Source of the DNA: Bacteroidota bacterium
GTDB lineage: Bacteria; Bacteroidota; Bacteroidia; 2-12-FULL-35-15
DNA length: 63,618 bases
Assembly: GCA_005772895.1 (NCBI GenBank)
Contig: SXIH01000016.1
Span: 1-63,618, forward strand
Reading direction: 5' to 3'
The notes beneath the pieces were generated by a model, which ran no database searches, was not told the origin of the DNA, and saw only the letters and a list, made by a program, of their open reading frames with translations. Shown here in pieces: positions 8,262 through 17,044 of this stretch. Both the position numbers and the translations under genes were made by a program. The number at the start of each line of letters is the position of its first letter. The stretch's first letter is position 1.

Positions 8262-8843
8262 TCAAATTTGAATTTGAGTGTTAATAAATTTCTGCAATTC
8301 GGGGAAGAAAGCTTTGAATTCATTTTCAAACAAAGGATAATGCTCTTTCAAATCATGGATAGCATTTTCCATATTGGAAACAAAGCTTGCCCTTCTCGAC
8401 ATTCCTTGTAGAACTCTTTCTATTCCTTCGAAATGAGCGTAAGCTGAAAGGATATTGTACTCAAGCATATACTTGGTAAATAGTTGAGATTTTAGAGGAA
8501 AAGTATGTTTGTGTTTTTCAATTAGTGTGTAAACATCTCTTGTATACTCGTCCAAAGATTTATCCGAATAGTTTTCCCAGTTCACTGCCAGATAATGATC
8601 ATAATAAATATCTATAATTACGCTGGAGTATTTTTTATATTTTGGTCTTAATCGTTTTTTACTGATTTCAACAATTGGATGAGCATCCGTAAAAGAATCA
8701 ATTTTCCGGTGTAATAAAATTCCTTTTTGTACTTCAGGAGAAAAGTTATTAAACGTACTTCCTTTTACGGAGTCGGCAATAAAATTCCCGATAAGTAGAC
8801 CTTCTGAATCTCCTGATAAATAGAGGTGAGATAAAAAATTCAT
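8262..8843 (-). CDS. acpH: Acyl carrier protein phosphodiesterase (DUF479)
   Basis: 193 residues covering the whole AcpH/DUF479 family: 'MNFLSHLYLSGDSEGLLIGNFIADSVKG' at the N-terminus, 'HRKIDSFTDAHP' with conserved His and Asp residues, and 'DIYYDHYLA'. AcpH is an HD-like hydrolase that removes 4'-phosphopantetheine from holo-ACP. The length equals that of the E. coli protein. It stands alone between divergent or convergent neighbours. Confidence 0.9.
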   Translation of the reverse strand: MNFLSHLYLSGDSEGLLIGNFIADSVKGSTFNNFSPEVQKGILLHRKIDSFTDAHPIVEISKKRLRPKYKKYSSVIIDIYYDHYLAVNWENYSDKSLDEYTRDVYTLIEKHKHTFPLKSQLFTKYMLEYNILSAYAHFEGIERVLQGMSRRASFVSNMENAIHDLKEHYPLFENEFKAFFPELQKFINTQIQI

Positions 8844-8887
8844 TTATGTTTGAAAATGTTTAGTAAATTTAAGTAAATTAACCTGAT

Positions 8888-10222
8888 ATGGCTTGGTTTA
8901 ATAAGATTTGTATACCGCTTGTTGTCGTAATAATTTTTATTTCTGCAAAAAATATTCAGTGGAGCGGTGATCAATGGGAAAGCATTGTTAAGTCTGATGG
9001 AAAAGGCTATTATGCTTTTTTACCTGCAATTTTTGTATACAATGATTTAAACTTTTCTTTTTTTGATACAGTTGAAAAAAATCACCCTAATCCGGCTATT
9101 TTTTACGATTACAGAGTAGAATGTTATGGCAAAACTACTAATAAGTATTTTGTAGGAACAGCTGTTGCAATGTCACCATTTTTTTTAATTGCTCATTTTG
9201 CATCAAGTATTTTGGGGTTAGAAAATGACGGCTATTCAAAGTTGTATCTTATAATGATTAGTATTTCAGCCATTTTTTATTTATGGTTGGGTTTGTTTTT
9301 TCTTAAGAAGTTATTGAGTTGCTATACTCAAAATCTTACACTAGTAAGTCTTAGTCTGATAATTATCGTTTTTTCAACAAATCTTTTTTACTATTCTGTA
9401 TGCGAACCATCAATGTCACATATCTACTCGTTTACATTTATAACTGCTTTTTTGTATTTCTCTAAAAAATATTTTGAAAAGCCGCAATTAAAGTCGACTC
9501 TCATTCTTTCTTTTCTGTTGGGCATGATAATATTAATTCGACCTGTGAATGCAATTGTTGTTTTTGCTTTGCCATTTATTGCTGGCGATTGGAATGTGTT
9601 TAAAAATGGAATGAATTACTTATATAGAAGATACAGTTTGCTTTTACTTTCAACTGCAATAATTTTTTTAATAATTAGCATTCAATTTCTTATTTATAAA
9701 ATTCAAACGGGTCATTTTTTTGTTGACACTTATGGAAACGAAGCATTCAATTGGCTCTCACCACATCCATTTGATTTTTTATTCAGTTATAAAAAGGGAT
9801 TGTTTGTTTATACTCCGGTTTTATTGTTGAGTCTGTTCGGCTTGATAGTTTTGTTTAAGATGAACCGGTATGAATTTTACACTGTTATATTATTTTTATC
9901 CATTTTGGTTTATGTCTTGTCATCCTGGTGGAGCTGGTGGTATGGAGGTAGTTTCGGAACAAGAGTAATGTTGGAATATTATTCAGTATTTGTTTTGCTG
10001 CTTGTTGTTTTAATGGAACGCATTGATAAGAGTAAGCTGAAATTTGTTTTTTATTCAATTTTATTAATAGCAGTTGTAGTTTCTCAGATTCAAACCTATC
10101 AATACCGTTATTATCATATTCATTGGGAAAAAATGGACAAACAACATTATTGGAATAGTTTTTTGAGAATTGACTTGCTGACTAAAAATATAAATCCCAA
10201 TAAAGATTTATTAAATGAATAA
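8888..10222 (+). CDS. Polytopic membrane protein, possible GT-C glycosyltransferase
   Basis: 444 residues with about ten hydrophobic segments and a conserved-looking N-terminal luminal region 'SDGKGYYAFLPAIF' followed by Asp/Asn/His-rich loops. A large first extracytoplasmic loop with acidic residues and regularly spaced membrane spans resembles GT-C (polyprenyl-phosphate-sugar-dependent) glycosyltransferases, but I see no diagnostic motif. The call is therefore a membrane protein of unknown function. It is convergent with mazG, which ends 2 bases downstream. Confidence 0.6.
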   Translation: MAWFNKICIPLVVVIIFISAKNIQWSGDQWESIVKSDGKGYYAFLPAIFVYNDLNFSFFDTVEKNHPNPAIFYDYRVECYGKTTNKYFVGTAVAMSPFFLIAHFASSILGLENDGYSKLYLIMISISAIFYLWLGLFFLKKLLSCYTQNLTLVSLSLIIIVFSTNLFYYSVCEPSMSHIYSFTFITAFLYFSKKYFEKPQLKSTLILSFLLGMIILIRPVNAIVVFALPFIAGDWNVFKNGMNYLYRRYSLLLLSTAIIFLIISIQFLIYKIQTGHFFVDTYGNEAFNWLSPHPFDFLFSYKKGLFVYTPVLLLSLFGLIVLFKMNRYEFYTVILFLSILVYVLSSWWSWWYGGSFGTRVMLEYYSVFVLLLVVLMERIDKSKLKFVFYSILLIAVVVSQIQTYQYRYYHIHWEKMDKQHYWNSFLRIDLLTKNINPNKDLLNE

Positions 10223-10223
10223 A

Positions 10224-10991
10224 TTATAATTCTTTTGCTTTGTTCCAATAAACATCCATTTCTGCCAAGGTCATTTCACTTAAGGGTTTGCCGATTTTCG
10301 CAGCTTCTGTTTCCAGATATTGAAAACGCTTGATGAATTTCTTATTTGTTTTTTCCAATGCATCTTCAGCATTTATGTCGACAAAACGAGCATAGTTAAT
10401 AAGCGAAAATAATACATCGCCAAATTCCCCTTCTATTTTTTCTTTTGATGCTTTAGAATCAATTTCATGTTTTAACTCTGAAATTTCTTCCTGCACTTTT
10501 TCCCAAACTTGTTCAGGTTTTTCCCAATCAAATCCTACTGCACGAGCTTTTTCCTGTATGCGTGATGCTTTTATCAATGATGGTAAAGAATTTGGAACAC
10601 CACCTAAAACTGATTTGTTTCCTTCTTTCAACTTTAGTTTTTCCCAGTTCTCTTTTACATCTTGTTCGTTTTCTACTTTTACATCGGCATAAATATGTGG
10701 ATGCCGACTAACTAACTTATCACATAATGAATGGATAACATCAGAAATATCAAATTCTTTTGTTTCAGAAGCTATTCTTGCATAAAAAACTATGTGCAAC
10801 AAAACATCACCCAATTCTTTTTTTATGTTGGGCATATCTTTTTCAATAATAGCATCGGCCAACTCGTAAGTTTCTTCAATTGTTAAATGCCGCAACGATT
10901 CTATGGTTTGTTTTTTATCCCAAGGGCATTTTTCCCGTAATTCATCCATTATAACTAATAAACGCTCAAATGCTTTTAATTTTTCTTCCAT
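10224..10991 (-). CDS. mazG: Nucleoside triphosphate pyrophosphohydrolase MazG
   Basis: 255 residues with two tandem MazG domains. The N-terminal copy has 'CPWDKKQTIESL', the EExxE-type motif 'EETYELADAI' and 'KELGDVLLHIVFYA'. The C-terminal copy has 'EKVQEEISELKHEI' and 'EFGDVLFSLINYARF'. It hydrolyses canonical and aberrant NTPs to NMP and pyrophosphate in the cytoplasm. Length and domain order match E. coli MazG. Confidence 0.95.
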   Translation of the reverse strand: MEEKLKAFERLLVIMDELREKCPWDKKQTIESLRHLTIEETYELADAIIEKDMPNIKKELGDVLLHIVFYARIASETKEFDISDVIHSLCDKLVSRHPHIYADVKVENEQDVKENWEKLKLKEGNKSVLGGVPNSLPSLIKASRIQEKARAVGFDWEKPEQVWEKVQEEISELKHEIDSKASKEKIEGEFGDVLFSLINYARFVDINAEDALEKTNKKFIKRFQYLETEAAKIGKPLSEMTLAEMDVYWNKAKEL

Positions 10992-11058
10992 ATTCGATTT
11001 GTATTAGATTCTTTAAATATCAGCTAAATTAAGCATTATTCAAATGAAATTTGGCTGT

Positions 11059-11086
11059 GTTTTGGCCAATATTTTTGATAATTTTG
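11059..11086 (+). promoter_or_regulatory. Candidate promoter (TTTG...TAATTTTG)
   Basis: TAATTTTG at 11079-11086 matches TAnnTTTG, and a TTTTG lies about 16-20 bases upstream. The ATG of the deacylase gene is at 11097, so the leader would be very short. Confidence 0.45.
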
Positions 11087-11096
11087 TAGTTCTGTT

Positions 11097-12221
11097 ATGC
11101 TGTCTGGAAAACGAAATAAAATTCTTCTTGTAATTTGTGCTTTCAACTTGTATATGCTTGTTGAAACAGCTACAGCCTTTGCGCAAAGCCGGCCTAAAGA
11201 TGATTTTATTCTAATGGGAGATGTTCATTTTGGCTATATTATTACTCAAAGACAGAGCGTTGCTCATTTGATTAAAGGTCAAATCGGTGGAGGGGAGTTG
11301 ACTTATGTTTTCAGGACTTGCGGTCAGAGGTCTTGGCAACCCTTACATGCTTTTCCTGAATTTGGACTAAGTTATATGCATTTGTATTTGGCAAACCCAT
11401 CTGAGATAGGGAATTTGGATGCCTTGTATCCTTATATGAATTTAAGGTTGAACAAGCAAAAAAGAAATTTTAAGATGTATTTGCGGCTTGGATTGGGTTT
11501 AGCTAATATGTCTAAACCTTTTGATAGACTTACAAATCCTAAAAACAATGCGATAGGTTCGCATTTGAACGGATATGTTAATATTCGGTTAAGCTCATCT
11601 TATATGTTGAGTAAGTCTTGGCGTTTGGATTCGGGAATTGGTTTAACACATGCGTCTAATGGATCTATCAAAACTCCTAATTTAGGTTTAAATATGGCAA
11701 CATTGAATTTAGGTTTAGGATATGTGTTCGGAAATAAAAATCTGGAAATGTGTAAAGATTCGGTGATGCCAAAACTTACTAAAAGATGGCATCCTTCGGT
11801 GCTTGGTGTTTTTGGTTTTAAAGAATTAGAGCATCCTTTGGGCAACAAGTATATGTCATATGCACTTTGTGGGAATTTGTATTATTCATTGAATCATAAA
11901 AACAGACTTGGAACAGCAGTCGAATTTGTTTACAGCAATGAAACTCGTGTAAAATTAGAAAGAGATTCAGCTTCAACAGAAAGAATAAAAGATGTTATAA
12001 AAATTGGTGTGAAAGGAGGATACGCATTTCATGTTGACAGAATTTCTATTCCAATTGATTTTGGGTACTATGTTTATCAAAATGATAATTTGAAAGAGAA
12101 ATTCTTTCATCGGATTGGTGTGAGATATATGGTTACAAAACATGTTATTGCAAATGTAACGCTCTATACACACTGGGCAAAAGCTGATTATTTTGAATGG
12201 GGTATGGGATATGAGTTTTAA
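11097..12221 (+). CDS. PagL-like lipid A 3-O-deacylase (acyloxyacyl hydrolase family)
   Basis: Outer-membrane beta-barrel enzyme with an N-terminal signal peptide (to about residue 30). The PagL catalytic signature is visible as THASNG (H185, S187, N188), followed by 'PNLGLN' (194-199). In PagL, His and Ser of this motif remove the 3-O-acyl chain of lipid A. At 374 residues it is about twice the length of Pseudomonas PagL (about 150 mature); the extra C-terminal half also looks like amphipathic barrel strands. It is probably in an operon with the head-GIN lipoprotein 11 bases downstream. Confidence 0.8.
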   Translation: MLSGKRNKILLVICAFNLYMLVETATAFAQSRPKDDFILMGDVHFGYIITQRQSVAHLIKGQIGGGELTYVFRTCGQRSWQPLHAFPEFGLSYMHLYLANPSEIGNLDALYPYMNLRLNKQKRNFKMYLRLGLGLANMSKPFDRLTNPKNNAIGSHLNGYVNIRLSSSYMLSKSWRLDSGIGLTHASNGSIKTPNLGLNMATLNLGLGYVFGNKNLEMCKDSVMPKLTKRWHPSVLGVFGFKELEHPLGNKYMSYALCGNLYYSLNHKNRLGTAVEFVYSNETRVKLERDSASTERIKDVIKIGVKGGYAFHVDRISIPIDFGYYVYQNDNLKEKFFHRIGVRYMVTKHVIANVTLYTHWAKADYFEWGMGYEF

Positions 12222-12232
12222 CAAAAATTAGA

Positions 12233-12961
12233 ATGAGATTTTTAAAGTTTATTCCGATTATTTTTATTTTGTTTTCTTCTTGCAAAAAAGAAAACAGATG
12301 CGACTGTATTAAACGTACAGGAAAAATTATTACTGAAGTTCGAGAGGTGCCTGCATTTGACAGGCTATTTACAGAACAGGACGTAGATGTATATATAACA
12401 GAAGATACTTATTCTGAAGTAAAAGTGGAAGCTGGTGAAAATATAGCGCCCTTGATTGAAACAGTTGTTGAAGAAGGACAATTAATTATCCGCAATAAAA
12501 ATAAATGTAACTGGGCGAGAAGTTATAAGAAACCTTTGAACGTATATATTAAAACTCCCGGTTTAAAATATATTCATTCTAACGGAAGCGGAGATATAAA
12601 GTCGTTGAACACAATCACTCTTGATTCATTTGATATCAGAACTGAAGGAGCAGGCAATGTTGAATTAACAGTTAACAATAACAAAGTAATTACTCACTTA
12701 TACGGAATAGGCAATTTAACTTTACGCGGAAACGCAAATGAACATGCTTGCAGTATCGGAGGATCTTCTTTTTTATATGCCTCTGAATTGAATACGGGTT
12801 ATACATACCTGCACACCTATTCACTTGGATTATGCTATATTAAAACTTCAGGTTTATTAATTTATAGGATTGATGATAAAGGTGACGTATATTGCTATGG
12901 AAATCCTACATCAATTCAGGAGGCAGGAAGGGATGGAACAGGTGTTTTACATATTCAATAA
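12233..12961 (+). CDS. Head-GIN domain lipoprotein (DUF2807)
   Basis: A lipoprotein signal with lipobox FSSC (Cys near residue 17) precedes a DUF2807 'putative auto-transporter adhesin, head GIN' domain: 'REVPAFDRLFTEQDVDVYIT', 'VKVEAGENIAPLIET', 'LKYIHSNGSGDI' and right-handed beta-helix-like strands. These proteins are widespread surface or periplasmic proteins in Bacteroidota without a defined activity. The stop is followed immediately by the ATG of the next membrane gene, so the genes are tightly coupled. Confidence 0.88.
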   Translation: MRFLKFIPIIFILFSSCKKENRCDCIKRTGKIITEVREVPAFDRLFTEQDVDVYITEDTYSEVKVEAGENIAPLIETVVEEGQLIIRNKNKCNWARSYKKPLNVYIKTPGLKYIHSNGSGDIKSLNTITLDSFDIRTEGAGNVELTVNNNKVITHLYGIGNLTLRGNANEHACSIGGSSFLYASELNTGYTYLHTYSLGLCYIKTSGLLIYRIDDKGDVYCYGNPTSIQEAGRDGTGVLHIQ

Positions 12962-13699
12962 ATGATAAATATGTTTAAGTGGAATAAAATAAAAATTCAT
13001 TATTTATTACGTTTAACAGTATTCTGGTTTCTGTACTTTGCTCTTTTCAGAGTTATTTTTATAGTTTATCACCATGCTAAAATTCCTGATGGACAACACT
13101 CTGAAACTAGTTTTAGTTTTCTGTATGCTCTTCAGTTAGATTTGGCAACTATTTGTTTGATGTTAATTGTACCCTATATTTTGTGGGTTTTGCAACAATT
13201 TTATAAAAACAAACTTATTCATCAGATAAATTTAGGGTACAATATCTTGCAAATTTCTATCGTTTCTGTATTGAGTATTTTTAATATTAAAATTTACGGA
13301 GAATATGGATCTTTGTTAAATACAGAAGATTTGGTTTATTTGATTTATCCTAAAGAAGCAGTTACTTTTTTATCGATTTGGTCTTTGTTGCTGTTGCTTG
13401 CATCCTCTGCATTTTTTGCATACATAGGTATCCGTACTTACCGTAGAAATATTACCAGCTTCTCTCTTCCATTTGAAAATAAAAAAATCAAAATGATACA
13501 GATAATCCTTTTTCCGGTTTGTATATTTTTTGGAGTAAGAGCAGGTTCAAAAGCTATTCCGGAATACGAAAAAGGGATTCATTATTCACATATCAAAATC
13601 AATAACGATATTGCTACTAATAATATCTGGTATTTAGGGAATAGTATTTGCAATAGAAAAAATACTACTTACAAAAACAATCATCTGAATGGGCAATAG
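12962..13699 (+). CDS. LTA-synthase-like membrane domain lacking the sulfatase domain
   Basis: 245 residues with five or so membrane spans that follow the N-terminal half of Bacteroidota LTA synthase/sulfatase family proteins: a '[15 protein letters not shown]' start, 'LQLDLAT', 'YPKEAVTF', 'FFGVRAGSK' and the linker 'NIWYLGNS'. Full-length relatives are usually over 600 residues with a C-terminal alkaline-phosphatase-like sulfatase domain. Here the frame stops a few residues beyond the linker and overlaps the T9SS plug gene by 11 bases. No sulfatase sequence follows in any frame. It is either a deletion remnant or a stand-alone membrane module. Confidence 0.6.
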   Translation: MINMFKWNKIKIHYLLRLTVFWFLYFALFRVIFIVYHHAKIPDGQHSETSFSFLYALQLDLATICLMLIVPYILWVLQQFYKNKLIHQINLGYNILQISIVSVLSIFNIKIYGEYGSLLNTEDLVYLIYPKEAVTFLSIWSLLLLLASSAFFAYIGIRTYRRNITSFSLPFENKKIKMIQIILFPVCIFFGVRAGSKAIPEYEKGIHYSHIKINNDIATNNIWYLGNSICNRKNTTYKNNHLNGQ

Positions 13700-15053
13700 G
13701 TATTTTTTCTTCCTTTTTTTATCCATCTTCCTTTTTAATGTACCCGCTTCACTTGCGCAAAAAGAAAAGAAAGTAAGTTTGTGGAAATCGTTAAATACTC
13801 CAACTCCAACAGACAGTTCGGCTGACGATTATTATGGCAGTAATGCAATCCGTTATGAAGATTATGTGTACAAAAAAAATATTAAAACTGTTGAGTTAAG
13901 AGATGAAAGTTTTATTCTTACTAAAGCAATTTTAAGTTTAGGTTCAGAGGAAAAATTAAAATTGAGCTTTGATGATTTGGATGCCGATCTTAAAAACTAT
14001 TCCTATACCATAATTCATTGTAACGCTAATTGGCAACCATCTGATTTAATGCCCAACGAATACATTGATGGCTTTTTGGATAATTCTATAAATGAATACA
14101 GATATTCTTTTAATACTCTGCAAAAATTTACGCATTACAATGTTACTTTTCCAAACAGCACTATGCGGATTACTAAATCAGGAAATTATATTTTAAAAGT
14201 GTATCAGGATAATAATCCTGAAAATATTGTCATTACCAGACGTTTTTTGGTGTTTCAAAACAAAATTATAATTGAGTCGAATGTAACTGCTGCAAGTATT
14301 ATAGAAGACCGTCTCTTCAAACACGAAATTGATTTTAAAATTAACTATACAGGTTACCAGATAAATAATCCTTACGGAGATTTAAAAATTGTGTTGATGC
14401 AAAATGGTCGTTGGGACAATGCAAAAACAGATTTGAAACCCATTTTTGTGAAAGACAACGAATTGGTTTACGATTATGATGAGCAAAATGTATTTGCAGG
14501 AGGAAACGAATTTCGTTTTTTTGATATAAAAAGCATCCGGTATCACTCTGAAAGAATTTATAAAGTAACGACAGATACTTTAGGAAATCATGTGGAATTA
14601 TACACCGATGAAAAGCGGACTTTTAAAAGATATTATTCTCAGCCCGACATGAATGGTGATTTTTTAATTAAAATTCAGGAAGGAAGAGACAGTGAAGTAG
14701 AGGCAGATTATTGTTATGTGAAATTTTTTCTGCCTTATGATGTTCCTTTTACAGATGGAAATTTATATGTATTTGGAGGATTTAATGCTTGGAAATGTAA
14801 TACTGAAAATCTGCTGCATTATAATGCTAAACGTTTTGGCTATGAGTGTACCTTGTATTTAAAACAAGGTTATTATAATTATGAATACATCTTCTTAAAA
14901 GACGGAGAAACTGCCGGAGACGAAACCATTATAGAAGGAATGCATTACGATACTGAAAATGACTATTCTATATACGTATACCACCGCCAACCGGGCACTT
15001 TTTACGACCAATTAATAGGTATAAAGAGGTTAAACTCTATGAAGCAGTATTGA
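13689..15053 (+). CDS. Type IX secretion system plug protein (DUF5103)
   Basis: 454 residues with a signal peptide and the DUF5103 / T9SS plug architecture: an N-terminal beta domain ('[11 protein letters not shown]', '[24 protein letters not shown]'), a middle beta domain after '[10 protein letters not shown]', and a C-terminal carbohydrate-binding-like fold ('[10 protein letters not shown]'). In Flavobacterium the Plug protein closes the periplasmic side of the SprA translocon in the outer membrane. It overlaps the preceding truncated membrane gene by 11 bases. Other T9SS-related genes in the window are unlinked to it. Confidence 0.85.
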   Translation: MGNRYFFFLFLSIFLFNVPASLAQKEKKVSLWKSLNTPTPTDSSADDYYGSNAIRYEDYVYKKNIKTVELRDESFILTKAILSLGSEEKLKLSFDDLDADLKNYSYTIIHCNANWQPSDLMPNEYIDGFLDNSINEYRYSFNTLQKFTHYNVTFPNSTMRITKSGNYILKVYQDNNPENIVITRRFLVFQNKIIIESNVTAASIIEDRLFKHEIDFKINYTGYQINNPYGDLKIVLMQNGRWDNAKTDLKPIFVKDNELVYDYDEQNVFAGGNEFRFFDIKSIRYHSERIYKVTTDTLGNHVELYTDEKRTFKRYYSQPDMNGDFLIKIQEGRDSEVEADYCYVKFFLPYDVPFTDGNLYVFGGFNAWKCNTENLLHYNAKRFGYECTLYLKQGYYNYEYIFLKDGETAGDETIIEGMHYDTENDYSIYVYHRQPGTFYDQLIGIKRLNSMKQY

Positions 15054-15174
15054 TTCCAATATTTCATTCCAGTTACAAATTTCACCTCCAAAATATTAAA
15101 ACTCACCTATTGTTAATATAATTTGAACGGGTTGAAGCAACTTTCAGCCTTAAAAAGCGTCTTAGAATCAAAGG

Positions 15175-15194
15175 CCTACCTGTCGGTAGGCAGG
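15175..15194. repeat. CCTACC/GGTAGG palindromic repeat
   Basis: A 20-base palindromic unit (CCTACC, 4-base loop, GGTAGG, then CAGG). Close variants occur at 22398-22415 and 31046-31065. It lies in the 250-base gap between the T9SS plug gene and apaG, which otherwise shows nothing recognisable. Confidence 0.6.
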
Positions 15195-15303
15195 TTATTA
15201 TGTAATTGATGTTGAAAACCTTTTGGCTTAATACTTGATATCCGATAAAAGAATTGTCTAATATTGTATAATAGTAAAATCAAGCATTCTCAAATTTAAT
15301 AAT

Positions 15304-15699
15304 ATGGGAAATCAATCTACTCAAGTAACACACGGAATTAAAATAAGTGTGGAAACCAAGTTTCAAAGTGAACACTCGGTTGCAGAACATCGTCACTTCC
15401 TTTTTTCTTATAGAATAACCATCGAAAATAATAGTGAATATACGGTACAACTGATTTCACGCCACTGGGATATTTATGATTCCAGCAGTGAGCACAGTGA
15501 GGTAGATGGAGAAGGAGTGGTTGGTGAACAACCTGTTTTAGAGCCGGGAGAATTGTTTGAATATGAATCGGCTTGCAGTTTAACTACAGATATGGGTAAA
15601 ATGAGCGGAAGATATTTGATGGAAAGAAAGATAGATAAAGCCCGTTTTTACGTTACAATTCCTGAATTTGAATTGATTGTACCACAAAGATTGAATTAG
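15304..15699 (+). CDS. apaG: ApaG family protein
   Basis: 131 residues spanning the single ApaG (DUF525) fibronectin-III-like domain: 'HRHFLFSYRITIEN', 'LISRHWDIYDSS', 'GEGVVGEQPVLEPGE' and 'YESACSLTTDMGKMSG'. The GxGVxGxxP motif is diagnostic. ApaG is linked to Co2+/Mg2+ efflux phenotypes, but its biochemical role is not settled. It ends before a strong terminator shared with the convergent Nudix gene. Confidence 0.93.
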   Translation: MGNQSTQVTHGIKISVETKFQSEHSVAEHRHFLFSYRITIENNSEYTVQLISRHWDIYDSSSEHSEVDGEGVVGEQPVLEPGELFEYESACSLTTDMGKMSGRYLMERKIDKARFYVTIPEFELIVPQRLN

Positions 15700-15717
15700 T
15701 TCCTCGGCTTTGCTCGG

Positions 15718-15735
15718 TCCCGATAGCTATCGGGA
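15718..15735. repeat. TCCCGATAGCTATCGGGA palindrome
   Basis: A perfect 18-base palindrome just after apaG. An extended copy occurs at 22333-22352. It could be a protein-binding site or a mobile palindromic repeat. Confidence 0.6.
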
Positions 15736-15780
15736 GACAAATTTGTAAAAAAAATTTAGTTTGGAGTTACATCCCCAATT

Positions 15781-15818
15781 AATCCCTCTGCTTTTTATAA
15801 GGAGAGGGATTTTTTTTG
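15781..15818 (+). terminator. Terminator after apaG
   Basis: AATCCCTCT (15781-15789) pairs with AGAGGGATT (15803-15811) and is followed by a run of T. The hairpin overlaps the last codons of the convergent Nudix gene. Confidence 0.75.
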
Positions 15819-16253
15819 AAGCATTCCGCCAACAATTTTATCTATCGCCAATGTAAAGTCATTTTCGGAGATGGATTTTAAATCTATCCAACGGAATGTT
15901 TGCTCATGCTGCTTTCCTCCTTCAAAATCAAATATTTTTTCTGTAGTTTTTAGCTCAAAAGGAGAAATTGGTTTTACTAAATAATAAATGCTTATGATTT
16001 GGTGTTCGGGATTATACGCTGAGACTTGCATATAGTCGGTTGTGTAAAAATGATTTATTACTTCTACTTGATTTTTGGTTTCTTCTATAAATTCTCTTTT
16101 TATGCAATCAATAGTTCCTTCGCCATATTCCAGCCCTCCACCAGGGAATTTTGTTATTTTGTGTCCTTTAATTAATTCATCAGAAACAAGAACTTGATTT
16201 TTCTCGTTAATGAGTATTCCGTAAACACGAATTATGAATTTGTTGATTGGCAT
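15795..16253 (-). CDS. NUDIX hydrolase
   Basis: 152 residues with a Nudix box: GGGLEYGEGT, then the 'REFIEET' helix, fitting Gx5Ex7REUxEExGU except for Lys at the conserved Gly position. It hydrolyses a nucleoside diphosphate linked to another moiety; the substrate cannot be predicted. Its last codons form part of the apaG terminator hairpin. It lies 12 bases downstream of mnmD on the same strand and is probably co-transcribed. Confidence 0.85.
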   Translation of the reverse strand: MPINKFIIRVYGILINEKNQVLVSDELIKGHKITKFPGGGLEYGEGTIDCIKREFIEETKNQVEVINHFYTTDYMQVSAYNPEHQIISIYYLVKPISPFELKTTEKIFDFEGGKQHEQTFRWIDLKSISENDFTLAIDKIVGGMLQKKSLSL

Positions 16254-16265
16254 GATGTAAATTCT

Positions 16266-16994
16266 TTAATTTTTTGTTGCCCTTACCATTTCTCTCTTTC
16301 TGGGAGGTCCTGGTAATGTTTCAACTATAAATCCTGCTTTTTTTAGTGTTCGCTTTACTTCTCCTTTTGCACAATAGGTAACCAAGCATCCATTTTTATT
16401 TGTGGCTTCAAAAATTTTCGCAAATAGTCCTTCTGTCCACATTTCAGGTTGTACTCTGGGACCAAATGCATCAAAAAATATTAAATCAAATGTACTTGTA
16501 AATTTTATTTCTTGTAAAGTGTTTTTAATTTTTAATAAGTTGAAATTTTTTGACAATTCAACTTCTTTTTCCCAATCGCAAGAATGCAATTGTTGAAAAA
16601 TACTTTTTATTTCATTCTTTCCATTCTTTTTGTCACCCTGAGCGGAGTCGAAGGGCGGGATCTCCCTGTTAGTAGCGGATATTAATTTCGCATAATTTAA
16701 TTGACTAATAATCTCTGCACTTAAAGGGAAAGCTTCTAAGGAAGTATAATTTAATGTTACGTTTAATTTTTCTGTTTCTAAGTATGAAAGCAAAGTATTT
16801 AATCCGGTACCAAATCCAACTTCTAAAATGTTTATTGCCTTATAATTTTGTGAAACTAAATGTTGAATTCCTGTTTTAATAAAAACATGCTGAGCTTCCT
16901 GAATTGCACCATGAACGGAGTGGTAGTGTTCATCAAGGTCTTTCACATAAAGTGAGTGTGAGCCGTCAGCGGTGGTTATTAATGTTGGGTGCAT
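16266..16994 (-). CDS. mnmD: tRNA U34 methyltransferase MnmD (DUF752)
   Basis: Class I SAM methyltransferase with motif I 'ILEVGFGTGLNTLL' (residues 56-69), 'LIFFDAFGPRVQPEMWT' and a C-terminal 'LPGPPRKREMVRA' typical of the MnmD/MnmC1 domain. It performs the last methylation of the mnm5U34 pathway. It is a stand-alone MnmD without the FAD-dependent MnmC2 domain, as is usual outside the Proteobacteria. Residues 113-121 (PPFDSAQGD) are encoded by an inserted palindromic repeat (see 16632-16656). Confidence 0.9.
   Translation of the reverse strand: MHPTLITTADGSHSLYVKDLDEHYHSVHGAIQEAQHVFIKTGIQHLVSQNYKAINILEVGFGTGLNTLLSYLETEKLNVTLNYTSLEAFPLSAEIISQLNYAKLISATNREIPPFDSAQGDKKNGKNEIKSIFQQLHSCDWEKEVELSKNFNLLKIKNTLQEIKFTSTFDLIFFDAFGPRVQPEMWTEGLFAKIFEATNKNGCLVTYCAKGEVKRTLKKAGFIVETLPGPPRKREMVRATKN
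16632..16656. repeat. GAGCGGAGTCGA repeat inside mnmD
   Basis: GTCACCCTGAG plus GCGGAGTCGAAGGG forms a 25-base unit that differs by one base from the reverse complement of 60015-60039 and is related to 28791-28815 and 51632-51655. Here it lies in frame within mnmD and adds residues 113-121 without a frameshift. Confidence 0.75.
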
Positions 16995-17006
16995 GACGTG
17001 TTAATT

Positions 17007-17038
17007 AAAAAACCTCTCCTTTTTGGGAGAGGTTTTTT
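17007..17038 (-). terminator. Terminator after the OmpA-family gene
   Basis: CCTCTCC (17013-17019) pairs with GGAGAGG (17026-17032), flanked by A6 and T6 so it can work on either strand. Its position 3' of the minus-strand OmpA gene makes that its likely role. It lies just upstream of mnmD. Confidence 0.8.
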
Positions 17039-17044
17039 GAGGTC

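Noticed and set aside
8178-8411. A 77-codon plus-strand frame between the PAP2-like gene and acpH
   Set aside because: It overlaps both the small membrane protein and acpH antisense, and has no homology I recognise.
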